Origin: Canna indica
Taxonomy: Eukaryota > Streptophyta > Magnoliopsida > Zingiberales > Cannaceae
DNA length: 64,000 nt
NCBI GenBank assembly: GCA_034359265.1
Contig: CP136892.1
Coordinates: forward strand, 82,762,001 to 82,826,000
Direction of reading: 5' to 3'
The notes under the pieces: generated by a model
The model's input: the letters and a program-made list of their open reading frames with translations, nothing else
Databases searched by the model: none
What the model was told of the DNA's origin: nothing
Program-made: the position numbers and the translations under genes
Part shown: piece by piece, positions 11,083-22,708 of the stretch
Layout: each line of letters opens with the position of its first letter
How positions within the stretch are numbered: the stretch's first letter is position 1

Positions 11083-14000
11083 GTTTTTTTTGGAAACATG
11101 AATACCTGGAATCTTATTCAAGAGAATTGAAAAGATTACAAGAGATAAGGGGGAGAGAGAGAGAGCAGAATATAAGTAAAAAATGTTCAAAGACAGTCTA
11201 AAAATCAAAATAACCAATATAGAGGATCCACTAAGAGACAATGTATTTTGAACAACAATCAATGTAAACCGCAGCCGAAGCAGCCAAACTTTGGAGAGTA
11301 GATTCCTTTCCACTAAAGATACTAGCATTGCGCTCATTCCATATGAACCAGCACCATGTCAAGGACAACCTCAATTTTTTGCGAAAGATTTTTGAACTCA
11401 TATTTTGGGACATGCAGTCGGCGGGCGACATGATAGCAAAGAAATGGGAGCGCAGGCCCAATAAGAAGCAAGTCCAACCCACATTTGTGTATTCGCAATC
11501 AGAGAAGAGATGCAAATGAGATTCGCTGATCCCTGAGCAAAGGGGACAGTCTTCGTCCGGAATAGCGCCCCATTTTGCAATACGATCACGAGTAAGCAGC
11601 CTATTCTTGGTCCATATCCACCCGAATGTGGAAATCTTCGGGGGAAGGTTCAGTCGCCATAAGATATTGGATAAATGTGAAGAGATTCCACGATAAGAGA
11701 GGATACGATATAGACTGCTTGTGGAGAAAAATCCGTCTGAAGACCATTTCCATCTAAGGTTATCCTCACCGGATGTAAAACGAATACGATCTAGCTCCAA
11801 TACTAAAGAAGATAATTCTGCAGCCTCAACAAGGGATGTAAAGGATATGTTTCATCCGTAAAACATGCCAGATTCAGAAAAGATCTTGGCATCGTGAATT
11901 GAGCAGTTTTGATTGGATGCGAGGGAGAAAAGATTAGGGAACCGCTGCGCAGGGCAGCATCCATCCATCCAAGGATCTGTCCATAGTCGAACATTATGTC
12001 CAGATCCAACTTCAATGGTGATGCCAATGTGGATCATCTCAAGTAATGGAAATAGGTTGCGCCAGATTTGAGATGCTCTCCGGTTGAATGAGGCGGAGCT
12101 CCAGGAGCGGTAATTACCGTACAGTCTATCCAATATATGAACCTAGCACAACTCCGAACCGCGAATAAGATTCCATATCCATTTTCCGAGTCGAGCGATA
12201 TTGTGAGCACGAATGTCTAGGATGCCAAGTCCGCCCTCCTTACGAGAGCATGTAAGCTTATCCCAACTTATAAGACATTTACCAGCGGGTGGGCGGCCAT
12301 TTGAGCCCGACCAAAAAAAGGATCGTCGTCTTGAATCAATCATCTTAAGAACCCATACCGGAGCTTTAAAAATCGAGAGAAGGTAAGCTGCCATGCTAAA
12401 AATGGAACTATTTAATAATATTAGACGTCCAGCACGTGATAGCATCTTCCCTTGCCAAGTGTTCATTTTAGTGTCTAATCTGGTAATAAGCTGCAACCAG
12501 TCGGATCGGGTCGGCTTGCTCATTCTCAGCGGAAGACCAAGGTAATGAAGAGGGAAGTCCGTAGCTTGACATCCGAGGGATGATGCCACCTGCTCAGCCC
12601 GAGATCGACCCCCGAGAAGGCATGTAACAGTTGATTTATCAGGATTAATGCGAAGTCCCGATGCTAGTTCATAGCACCTCATAAGCAGACGGAGATTATC
12701 AATGCAGGCCGGAGTATTTTTATAGAAAATAATAAGGTCGTCTGCAAACATGAAGTGATGAATCCCACCAGGAAAAAGATAAGCCAGGACCCCCGAGAAG
12801 ATATCATTTTGAGTCGCAGAAGCCATGAGTCGAGAGAGGCAATCAGCTACAAGAATGAAGAGAAACGGAGATAGGGGATTACCTTGCCTCAAGCCGGACT
12901 TATGGCGGAAAGGATGGCTCAGTTGACCATTTACAATAACTGAAGATTCAGTATCTAATAGAAGAAGAATCCATCTGTGCCACATAGGCGAGAACCCACG
13001 AGCCGCAAGCATATCAAGGATAAAACTCCAGTCAATCGAGTCGAACGCCTTCGCAAAATCGACCTTGAGTAGAATCCCGTCCTCTTTGTTTAGATGACAT
13101 CCCCATATCGTTTTGTGGACGCCCATGAAGCAATCGAGGGTGCTTCGATGAGCCATGAACGCATTTTGCTTGATATCTACCAAGCGATTGATGAAGGGCT
13201 TCAGACGAGATGAAAGGACCTTAGAAAAAATGCGGACAATCATCGATTCAAGACTGATGGGCCTAAAATCAGTAGTACGGGAGGCCCCTTCGGATTTTGG
13301 AATAAGGACAATGAATCCCGTGTTGAATCTTCTGAGTAAGTCAGGCTCGAGATATATTTCATGGAAGATGTTGGTGAGATCCTGCTGAATGGTATTCCAG
13401 AAGGTAAGGAAAAATTCAGAAGATAGGCCATCCGGGCCAGGCGCTTTGTTTTGCCCCAGAGCCTGGATAGCCTCTTTGATCTCACATGCAGAGAAAGGCG
13501 AATCCAAGACAGATTGAGCAGTCTCAGACAAGGTGGGCAGACCTATCATCGACCAATTGAGATTTAGAAGAGGCTTTCGACGACCCCCAAGCAATCTCCT
13601 GAAGTGCACTCTGAAAGCTCTCGCGATCTCATCGGGTTGAATAAAATTTCAGTCTTAGTATCTAAGTGATGAATCCAATTCCTCTGCTTCTTGATAGAGG
13701 CCCATTGGTGATAGAACCGAGAATTTAGATCCCCATCTTTCATCCATTTTATTTTTGCTCGTTGTTGCCAATATGAGGCCTCTTCCTGATAGAATACATC
13801 GAGCTTAGCTTTGTGAGTTCGCAATAGGTTGAACTCATTTTCTGACAGGTCCATCTCTTCCGCCTTGGCATTTAATCGGTCAATGTCAGCTTCCAGGTTA
13901 ATCTTCCTGAATTTATTTTCCTTTCTGATGGAAGATGACCATTGCAGAATGGTGCGGCGAAGCCTCTTCCAACGAGAAATCCAGGTGGAAGTCACCGAGG

Positions 14001-14127
14001 GAGAAGATGGAGGTTCAGACCAAGCAGCGGATATAATATGCTTGAAAGAAGTCTGATTTAACCACCAATTTTTCAACCTAAAACATTTTCCCCCATGATA
14101 GGTGGGAACGCCAGCTGGAAAGACCAA
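11083..14127 (-). mobile_element. L1-type LINE, 5'-truncated, with perfect 16-bp target duplication
   Basis: The 16-mer gcatatataacatctg occurs at 11067-11082 and again at 14128-14143, flanking the element exactly. The end next to the left copy starts with eight T (poly-A on the minus strand), so the 3' end faces left. About 3 kb is present, roughly half the usual length of plant L1 elements, missing ORF1 and the endonuclease part of ORF2. This is a standard target-primed insertion, between the GH5 and MKP1 genes. The perfect duplication suggests an insertion that is not very old, although the coding frame is already broken. Confidence 0.95.
11231..14127 (-). pseudogene. LINE ORF2 remnant: reverse transcriptase plus zinc-binding reverse-transcriptase domain
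   Basis: The minus-strand frame shows a coiled region with WWLNQTSFKHII and SYWQQRAKIKWMKDGD, then RT motifs APGPDGLSSEFF, FRPISL, LLKVDFAKAFDSIDW, GLRQGNPLSPFLF and the catalytic MFADDLIIF, followed by HYLGLPLR and GGLGILDIRAHNIARLG. The C-terminal zf-RVT part is LPPKISTFGWIWTKNRLLTRDRI with CPLCSG...HLFSDCEY. The frame is broken three times: a small frameshift near 13,645, an in-frame TAG at 12143-12145 and an in-frame TGA at 11852-11854. The catalytic residues themselves are kept, so decay began recently, but the copy cannot make a full protein. Confidence 0.93.
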
Positions 14128-14143
14128 GCATATATAACATCTG

Positions 14144-14953
14144 TGTTCGTCGCATAATGAATATGTTATAAAACAATTTTTAAATTTAAAAGAATATCAA
14201 ACTCAGAGACGAATATCAAACAATTTTTAAATTTTATCTTTGTATGGTCGATGAATGATTTGAACCCTGAAAGCTGAAGATGATCACTTATTTCTTCAAC
14301 TAAAAATCACAAAACAATCAAATGCATATATCAGATATAAAATCGATTAAAAACAGTAAAAAACCAAATCAAATAACTTTTTCCTTAATTTACAAAATAC
14401 TTCTTTCACTCCAGTTCATTGAACCAATTGAACCAAAAATCAAATTAAAAAAATTGAGCCAATTGAACCGATAACTGATTGGAGACAAAGCTATATTATA
14501 TGATCCATTCAACACACCCCCTCTTCATTTTCGAATTCAAGGCAGGTGAGACTAATAAGTTGACATAATAAATGAGCCTGAGTCAGACTTCTATGAATTA
14601 AAGATGAGGGATGATGGATGCCTGCAACTTTCCAGTTGCCCCAATAAAAATGGTTGAAGAGAACTGGCAAAATCATAAATTATGTAAATAAGCGCATGAA
14701 ACAAATAAAGAATTCTCACTAAGTAGTTTCTCTTAATTTTGATCCCTAAGTGTCCAGCTCCATTCACACCTTTGGTGATGGCTGAAAGTATTAACTGTTC
14801 TACTTCATACAACAATTTTTTCCTAATGAATTGAATCAAAAGCAAGCTAGATTGTCTAAATCTTCCATCAGAAATCGTACATTGACAATAATTAGAAAGA
14901 AAGTTAGATCTTTCCTAGTAGTCCTTAAGATCTCCATGGCAGCTTTCTCTAAC
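14144..14953. other. Spacer downstream of MKP1, no gene seen
   Basis: AT-rich sequence between the LINE target duplication and the MKP1 stop codon. The right part, close to 14,954, would contain the MKP1 3' UTR. Nothing else was recognised. Confidence 0.4.
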
Positions 14954-17900
14954 TTAGTGGAATGAGAAAAGGTGATTTAGGAACTGCTCCGGTTCCTGGC
15001 CCTCTCCAATTATCTGTTCAACAAAAAATAATAAATATAGTTAGGTTTTTAAGTGACAATCACAAATGATTCATTGTTATCATTTGTAAGTTGTAACAAT
15101 ATAATTGCTAGGTTTCTCAAGAAAATGTTAAATGATGATTGCAGATTAAACTAGAGAGCAGCATAATATTTAACTAGAAGGAAAAAACATATCAGCCCTA
15201 CTGATCGATCACACAGCCTGAGGAACAATATATGAGTAGGCAAGCCACCTTGCAAATTGAGTTATTGCATCTAGGGTCGCAACAAACTAACCGATCGAGG
15301 TCTAACAAACTAACCAATCGAGGTCTTCTTTGGGTTAACACACAAAGTTATACTTCTCCCACGAAGCTATTTCTCCTAGGAATTTCTACTTCCCATGAAT
15401 TACTTTTCCATACAAACTCTTTGAGAAATACACAAATCATGTTTGGTTGGTGGTAAGGGAATGACAACTTCCCACAAATTGACTTCCTCCATTTTGTTTG
15501 GTTCAACTATGTACTTCCTAGAAAGTCCACATCAAACCACTAATATGCCTTCCATATGTAACTATTATATAATATAATTTTCTAGCTAATAATATTATAA
15601 TTAAATAATGATTAATACTATTATAATATAAATTATAATTAATAATATTATAATATTATATTATACATGTTACCTATACATTTTAGTTATATTTTAGTAA
15701 TTATAAAAAAATCATGGATAATATCACATTTTTACATCGCAAAAATAGCAAAAAGTACAAAAGCAGTGGATATGCACTTCCTATATTTTGTGGGAAGTAC
15801 AACTTTTTGAGAAAGTAGAACTTCTTTCATAACCAAACAAGAGAGAAACTTCCTACACAACTTGTCAATCAAATGAGACATAACAATCCATTGAATGAGT
15901 AAATATTATGCCAAGTAATTAATAATGTGAATTTTGTCCATAGAGAGGGCAGTGTTGGCTATTGTTGGTTTTGTCGGACAACTTCGTAAATTTATGGCTG
16001 ATGAACTAATATTGACATAGCAAGGTATGTATATATATTCATAAAATGCATAGAAGTTCCTTCATGCATGGAATAAAATTGTCCAACTGCCGTGATAAAG
16101 TACATGCAGAAAGACAATTACTGATATGATTGCTTGATTTGCTCATTATCTAAAAAGGAAAAGGTAGGGTAAGATAAGAATGAACATAAAATAAAAGAAC
16201 TTATGATAAGAATGAAGCTTATGATACATCAAAGAACTTAAACTCCTTCGTTGTTGAAACTTCTCTAAACTTGAAGAATTCTTTAGAAATCACAAATGGC
16301 TACATCTTGACACTTACGCAAGCTATTTCTGTAAGTTATGACGAAGTATCCGTAATAATTATGGTTTTCAAACATAAATTCTAACTTGTGCCTCATCATT
16401 TCATTAGGTACTCACTATTAGCACCTTTTGTAATGAATATCACCATTTGTTCCCTATTCAGATTAATTCTAGCATTTAAATATTCATCTGCAGAACTATT
16501 TCTCGAAATATTCATCTGTCTCAAATGAAGCATCCTTCCTATGAGTTCTTCCAAAATTTAAAGAAACTGATTCAAAGTATATCATGAATGCATGTCCAAA
16601 ATCAAGCATAAGACTTCATATCCCTGCCAGCATATAGCAACTGACATGTCAGTCAATTTCTTCCAATGAATGCACGCACCAATTTTCTACAGTGGCACAC
16701 TCTGCAAGCCATGTGCTGGAATTGTGCAATCTTAGTTTAGGCGTGTAACATACAACGGCAGACACACCTCAAGCATTAGCTAAACACTCCTCTTGGTCCT
16801 CACTTTTTATTTTGCTAATAATTCACCAAACTTCAACCCAAATGTTTGAAATGTGCATTGCTCGAGCCTCTTATTGCCATGATCTCAGTAATACATGAAG
16901 CATTAAAGTAATGTGCAGAAGATAATGGTCACAAGTTCAGCAATAACTTCGTCGTCTGAATTACAGTTACAGGCTCTTATGCAACCTAGACTGGTCCCTT
17001 ACATAAAAAGTCTCAGTTGAGTTTACTAGAGAAACGGTATATTTTTGGCCATAATCCGGGTGCTAGTGATGGTCTTTAGGTTAAACTTTGTAACAAACAA
17101 TTGTGCAAATTGTGTACTTTTATATGCACAGTTCCTATACAACTAAAAAGAACAATTAAAACATCACCAAATATGGTATTAGAATCTTCGCCTTTAATGA
17201 TGGCAGAATGGAATTTCGACTAGAGAAAAAGATACTAATACATATAAACACTATGCTGAGTCTGCAGGGCACACATAATTGCAAAACACGTCCTATCTAA
17301 CCCCTGAAACTTATAATCATCAAAATATCATTAACAATTTATACCTGTTACTTCCTCCACATATTTAGAATCTAGTCTAATGGCACAAATAAGTCTCACA
17401 AAAATAGTTTAGCATAAATCTGAACTAGACTAACAATGTGAAGACAGCAACTTGACAACTAGGGCAGAGTAATGGTTGAATATGAAATGTTATATAATCA
17501 ATGGTATCTTCAATGTAAGTTTAAAATGTTTCTTACTAAACTAGTGTAGCTTTCAACTTTGCCAGTCAATAGAAGGTTCCTGTCCATATAATTAATATAG
17601 AAGAATTTCAAATATGGGTAGAAGTTCATGTCAGAGAAGAGCACAATCTAAAAACACAGAATAGTTTATTCCTTACCAATAGATATATTTCTAATAAACA
17701 AGTGCCTTGGTTATCCAAATTATAAAATAAGTATGATGGTGTGTGGTGCCATATAATTTCCATCATAATTTTGCACCTTGTTTACACTTAATATCCCACT
17801 TTGCCTAAATCCAAAGATTCTTATACGCTAACATATTTCATTACGGGCAACTTGAAGATGCATATTTATTTAGATAAAGAACTTTGTGAACAAGACCTAA

Positions 17901-20109
17901 TCTGAAACAACATTCTTAGCCATCCATCACGGAGATCAAGGAAAAAAGTTCAATATGTCTAAAGGATAGTCCATACCTGTACAGGAGTATCTATTGTGGT
18001 ACCCATCAGCTCTAGAAACTCAGTGCCTACTCTATCCAAATATACATTTACATCTTCTTCCTTGCCTTCACAAAAGTCATTCCTACTATCCCTCCCTAGC
18101 CAAATATAGATTTTCTTGGTCTTCTGATTTCTTGAACCCAATTTTGATTCCAATGCTAACAACATGTAAACTGATTCAGAGTCAAGGACACCAGGATGAA
18201 CATCTTCCACTTTGAACATATCTGGCCACTTGAAAAGAACTGGATAAAGAAATTGATTGCCCTGATCAACACAAGAAGTTCCATCCTCTGCAGCAGCATT
18301 CTGGTCAGAAGCTCTCAAGAAAAATCGCCGTTCCATATCTAATGTTTCTTGGTCCTCTTCCACTTCAGAAATAAAAGGAGGAGAAGGGCACCAGTCCCTC
18401 ACAATATCTGTTGAAGAGAGTCTTCCCTCGGCCTCACCAGCTGATGGCAACAGAACTAGAGGAGCATTGCCTCCCCTACGTTCAGCTAAAGATCTTGAAT
18501 CCTTCCCAAGTATATTTCCAGCAGCCGAAGAGTGCAAGTCTGAGTTCAGCTCAATTTGTTGTGTATTCTGTAATTCTGACCTTGGTGGCGACAGATTATA
18601 CCAATCGGAAGATGATGTTGAGTTTGGAGAGAAGGTAGAAAGAACCGATGCAGTGTCAGCTGACGATGACGGTGATGGTGTGGTGCTCGACCCAAGTGAG
18701 AAAGACCCTGGAGACCTGTCTCGTCCGCTTACACTCATTTCCTCATTGTCAAAACTCCTGCGCTCCACCACTGCCTTAATTAATTCCTTCCAGCCCCTGC
18801 TTGTGAACTTGCGTCTCAAGCGGCTCCAACCGCTCTCCTTCACAGGAGAACTTGACTCGGCACGTAGCCATGGCATCGGTTGTGGCAGAGACCCTCGGGC
18901 TTTAGCAGAGGCTCTCCGGAAGATATCATAGTCGAGATCATAATGCTCTACTCTCCTCTTTCCAACAAGCTCTTCGCAGTTTGGAGATGGAGACTCCTCG
19001 TTGAGGGCGACCCAGAAGGCTGCAGTCTCACAACCTTCATGAGCAGTGATGATAGGACCCTCAGCACGCTCGTAGTGGACAACCTGGAGTGCGGAGGTCG
19101 AAGCTGCGGCGGCCATGGCAGGCTCGCAACTTTGGCCGAGCCAGACATAGATGGTAGCAGCCGTGTGGATAACGAATGCACCTCGAGAGTCGAGAAAACC
19201 TACGTCGGAGCTAGTGCTGAGATCGACCGACTTAGGGACGAGGTAGAGGGGATCGTAGGGAGATTGTGGCGCCATGCGATATGCGCGGAGGGCGACAGAA
19301 CCGGGAGTCGGGGGAAGGGCGAGCACTCGGCGCTGGCAGCGGAGGAGCTGGGCGGCGAAGCCAAGGTTAGGATCGGCAGAGGGGCGGGCGGCGCGGACGG
19401 CACGGAGCGCGTCGTCGAAAGGTACGGAGCGCCGCCACATGAGGTAAGCAACGACGAGGGCGGCAGATCTGGAAGCGCCACGACGGCAGTGCACGAGGGC
19501 GCGGCCGCGGGGGGCGGCGCGGGCGCGTTCGAGAAAGTCGAACGCGTCGTACAGGACGGGGGCGAGGTCCTCCGCCGGGGAGTCGCGGAGCCACAGCGTG
19601 CGGTAATCCAGCTCCCCGCGGAAGTGATCGGGGCAAGCGCCGCCAGCGCAGTTGAGCACGTGCGTGATACCGTGGCGGCGGAGGGCGGCGCGGTCACGCG
19701 CCGCCGCGTCACCGCCCAGGTAAACGTGATCGTCGATGCGGGAGATATCCCCGTCGCTATCGTGCGCAGCAGCGGCAGAAGGGGTGGAGGAGGAGGAGGA
19801 AGAAGAAGAAGAAGAAGAAGAAGAAGAAGAAGAAGAAGAAGAAGAAGAAGAAGAAGCCTTGCTAGCGGAGGGGGTGGCGGGCCAGTGGCCGCAGTCGTCG
19901 GAGGCGGGGTGAGGCCACGCGGCGAGGGGAGGGAGAGGGGGGAGGGCGAGGCGACCGGGTTTTGGGGGGCGATTGGGGTTAGGGTTAGGGTTAGGGTTAA
20001 GGTTAAGGTTAGGGTTGGGATTGTGGTGGGAGCGGGCGGTCCAGGTGGCGGACCGGAGGAGGGACTTGCGAGGTGTACCGGAGGGGGAGGGAGAATCCTC
20101 GCCGTCCAT
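14954..20109 (-). CDS. MKP1: MAP kinase phosphatase MKP1 (dual-specificity phosphatase with gelsolin-like region)
   Basis: Two coding exons on the minus strand: 20109-17977 (711 codons) and 15013-14954 (19 codons plus stop), giving 730 residues. The intron of 2,963 bp between them has GT and AG ends. Near residues 120-265 lies the dual-specificity phosphatase domain (ISRIDDHVYLGG, ITHVLNCA, FDFLERA) with the catalytic loop VHCRRGASRSAALVVAYLM. It is followed by gelsolin-like stretches (FVIHTAATIYVWLGQ, KIYIWLGRDSRNDF). The last exon reads IIGEGQEPEQFLNHLFSFH, a conserved MKP1 tail, so the gene does not end at the stop just inside the intron. Plant MKP1 removes phosphate from stress MAPKs such as MPK3/MPK6 in the cytosol. 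Odd features are a run of about 25 serines from a GAA/TTC repeat and an Asn-Pro/Leu run from a telomere-like hexanucleotide. The first exon is strongly GC-rich at its 5' end. Confidence 0.95.
15340..15865. mobile_element. Possible MITE inside the MKP1 intron
   Basis: The block repeats ACTTCCCAC/GTGGGAAGT and TTTGGTT/AACCAAAC motifs in opposite orientation at its two sides (about 15,430-15,500 against 15,790-15,850), around a very AT-rich centre. This looks like a decayed inverted-repeat element. Exact ends and a target duplication could not be fixed, so the limits are approximate. Confidence 0.35.
19787..19857. repeat. GAA/TTC trinucleotide repeat encoding poly-serine in MKP1
   Basis: GGA then GAA units run for about 70 bp in the plus strand. 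On the coding minus strand they read as TCT/TCC codons and give about 25 consecutive serines between the N-terminal tail and the phosphatase domain. Length polymorphism is likely. A shorter GAA tract is present in the 5' UTR near 20,238-20,258. Confidence 0.85.
19977..20018. repeat. Telomere-like TTAGGG hexanucleotide run inside the MKP1 coding exon
   Basis: The plus strand reads three TTAGGG units, two TTAAGG units, another TTAGGG and a degenerate unit. On the minus strand it is translated in frame as alternating Asn-Pro and Asn-Leu near residues 30-46. Because six is a multiple of three, expansion keeps the frame. A typical plant telomere repeat is the seven-base TTTAGGG, so this is either an independent microsatellite or a TTAGGG-type telomeric motif. 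Confidence 0.8.
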
Positions 20110-22302
20110 TTTTCTTTCCCTTGTTTCCTTGGCTTTTCTACCTCAATTGGGTGGGGAAGAACTGAAGACGAAAGGATCCATTCTAGTTACCAGCCTTTAG
20201 AGAAGTATAGTGGAGAAACAAGGAAGACGACGAAGGAGGAAGAAGAAGAAGAAGAATTCAACGACAAAGAGTAAAATTTGGCGGCCGTAAGCTTAGTCGT
20301 CACTCGTCATATACAAATGTAAACAAGAATAAGAGCCGAAGAAGAAGAGGAAGAAGATAGTGTACAGATAAGAGAAGAGGAGAGATAGAGATGGCAAGGG
20401 AGTACGGCGGGAGGAAGAGGAAGCTGACTTGGCTTAAGGTAGTTGGAAGAGCTGACTGTTTGACCAAGAGTGGGTAGGTCAACGGAAGTCGGCAATGGCT
20501 GCCCTCTTTCGTGGTTTCCTGGGCCCAGCCCACCACCACCACCAGTCCAACCACCGCTTCCTCCGGGGCGCCACACCCCTGTCCCATCCCGTACACGACT
20601 CATACTTCGTCCCACTACAAACGCTTCACGTAGCTTCTCTCACTCATGCGTGGCAAAACGGACTGCTGTATGATCGTGTTTCCTGTTTCTTCCATGATAA
20701 AGATCCGTATCAGATTCGTTCAGGTGACGAACAAAAAACAAAATACTTGAGCTACCTTGAGATAAGCGCACCGAGTGGGACCCATGCCCTTCCTCCAATA
20801 GCAGAAGCGGTGTCGAGGAGAACTGGATAAGTACTCGATGGAATTCAAGGTCGACAGAATTAGCTTTTGAAGACCGGAAACTGTAGATCTTTGCCACAAT
20901 GCCTTGTATGAACTACTTATTTGAACAAGGATTACGACAGCAAAAGAAAAATGAACATGATTATATCATCAATAATTCTCCTTGCCACGTCGTCTCATGG
21001 GAAATCCAGTCAACTGTTTTTGTTTCATCTGGATTAAGTAATTCATGTGAAACCGAGAAAATAATAGCATGGAATTGATCGAAGAAGTCACATTCGATGA
21101 TCAGGGAAGAGAAAGATGTGCTGGATTCAATGAAGGAGAAAAGTGTTGTCCATCGGACACGCAACTTATCATCAGTTGAAGAGATGGAAGAAAACAGCAA
21201 GAACACTATGCAAGCTGAAGGGGTGAATGTGATCTTATTGAAGGCTTTATGGACAATGATAACATAAGTGCAACGATGATAATGTTGCTGATTCTTTTTC
21301 TCATTGAATAACTGGAGTGAGATATAGAGTACGTAAGTTTCATTATAGAAGTGTGACCCTGATATATAATGATAACAACAGATGAATCTTGATCTGAATG
21401 AAATATATAGCAGATGGTAGATAGACAAGCTTCAGCCTTAGCATCTCCCCTTGTCGATCTCGCAAGCTGGTTTTAATTAAGTTGATTAATTAATTAATGA
21501 CAATAGTTGGATATGAGGCTAATTATGATTTAGATGATCTTGTTGTAGTTATAAGGCTCTGAGGAGTAAGAAGGTAGTTTTAATTTTAGGGATTATTAAT
21601 CAATCATCTTTAAAGTTCATTTTCTAATCTTGCTTCCCACAACAAGCTAGAATTGGAGGATATATGAGAAAGCAAGCATGCTTCACATGCAGTACTGTGT
21701 TTGTCTCATTGATTATGATCAGTTGCTTATGCTTTCTGCAAACCCTTGGAAGAAATTGTTTTCATAAGCATAATTAACACATGTTCTTAGAGTCTAAATT
21801 AATCTCTTCCATGATGGTTAAACTGTGTCTTCCTTACTGTGGCAATGGAACTTCTTTGCATCATAAGATTTTACAAAGATGTAAATGGAAGTTTCAACTT
21901 TTGCAATGTAATAGCTAGATCCAACTGACTACATAGACCACATCCAGGCATAGGCCACATATATATATAGTGATTAAAGCTAACAGGGATTTGCATATAT
22001 TTTTGTTAATGCTTAAACAAATCTAAAGGTAAATTTGCCTTTTCCCCAGATTTTGGGGATGAAAAGGCCTCCAGAAAACTCCATTAACGAAAAAGGGAGA
22101 GCCATAAGTATAGTGGATAATATCAGCTACAAGCACTAGCTTATTACATGATTAATTTGCTTCAAATCTTTGTGTGTCATCATAATTTTATTAAGTTGTG
22201 TGGATTTTTATATATAAGTTTTTCAATGTATAGTTAAACAATTAGTTTGTTCATCAAATTACCTAATTAAGGAAAATCATGAAAAATAAATAGAAGAATA
22301 CT
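20110..22302. other. MKP1 upstream region and spacer
   Basis: The first part contains the MKP1 5' UTR with purine-rich GAA tracts. The stretch up to about 20,900 is of mixed composition with several short overlapping open frames on both strands, none resembling a known family. Beyond 20,900 the DNA is AT-rich. A weak minus-strand open frame at 20961-21428 has no recognisable motif and is probably chance. Confidence 0.4.
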
Positions 22303-22316
22303 TTGTACTTCATTTT

Positions 22317-22694
22317 TTCAATAACCGTCCATTTTCAAAACAAGGGTGGAGACATATGTTGAATTTATCTCGCTTATCTCCCTTTACACTCAAATACAAA
22401 CTTTGGAATTGACATGTAAGCAAGATCAACACACATATCGAGAAGAAGCTACTTGCACTTATAATTTGGAAAGGAAAGATCTGGTTTGAAAGAAACAATC
22501 ACATCTTCAACAACGCTAGCAAAAGTTCTATTGAGCTTGTCATTGAATGGGCAAATCTATACCAAACTATATACTCTTAAATTTTCCTTTTGGGGCCGCT
22601 CTCCCCCCACCCTTGTAAATTCCTCCTATATCCCCTAACTTGTATGTGCCACTTCTTACGATCAATACAAGTTTTCCATTTTTAAAAAAACATC
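22317..22694 (+). mobile_element. LINE 3' tail (severely 5'-truncated)
   Basis: The 14-mer ttgtacttcatttt flanks the element at 22303-22316 and 22695-22708. Before a short poly-A (TTTTTAAAAAAA) an open stretch reads LLALIIWKGKIWFERNNHIF followed by NNASKSSIELVIEWANLYQT and a stop. This is the typical WF-ERNN-IF end of plant L1 ORF2. Only about 380 bp was inserted. Part of the left half has no readable frame and may be rearranged. Confidence 0.85.
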
Positions 22695-22708
22695 TTGTAC
22701 TTCATTTT

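Noticed and set aside
18880..20274. Long plus-strand open frame (464 codons) opposite MKP1
   Set aside because: It is the antisense of the GC-rich MKP1 exon. It consists of Arg/Gly-rich repeats and has no domain; the minus-strand frame has clear phosphatase motifs.
20470..20897. Overlapping open frames on both strands upstream of MKP1
   Set aside because: Low-complexity His/Pro-rich translations without recognisable motifs; more likely promoter and leader DNA.
20961..21428. Minus-strand open frame of 155 codons
   Set aside because: Biased toward Phe/Ile/Ser with no domain or splice context; it could not be supported as a gene.
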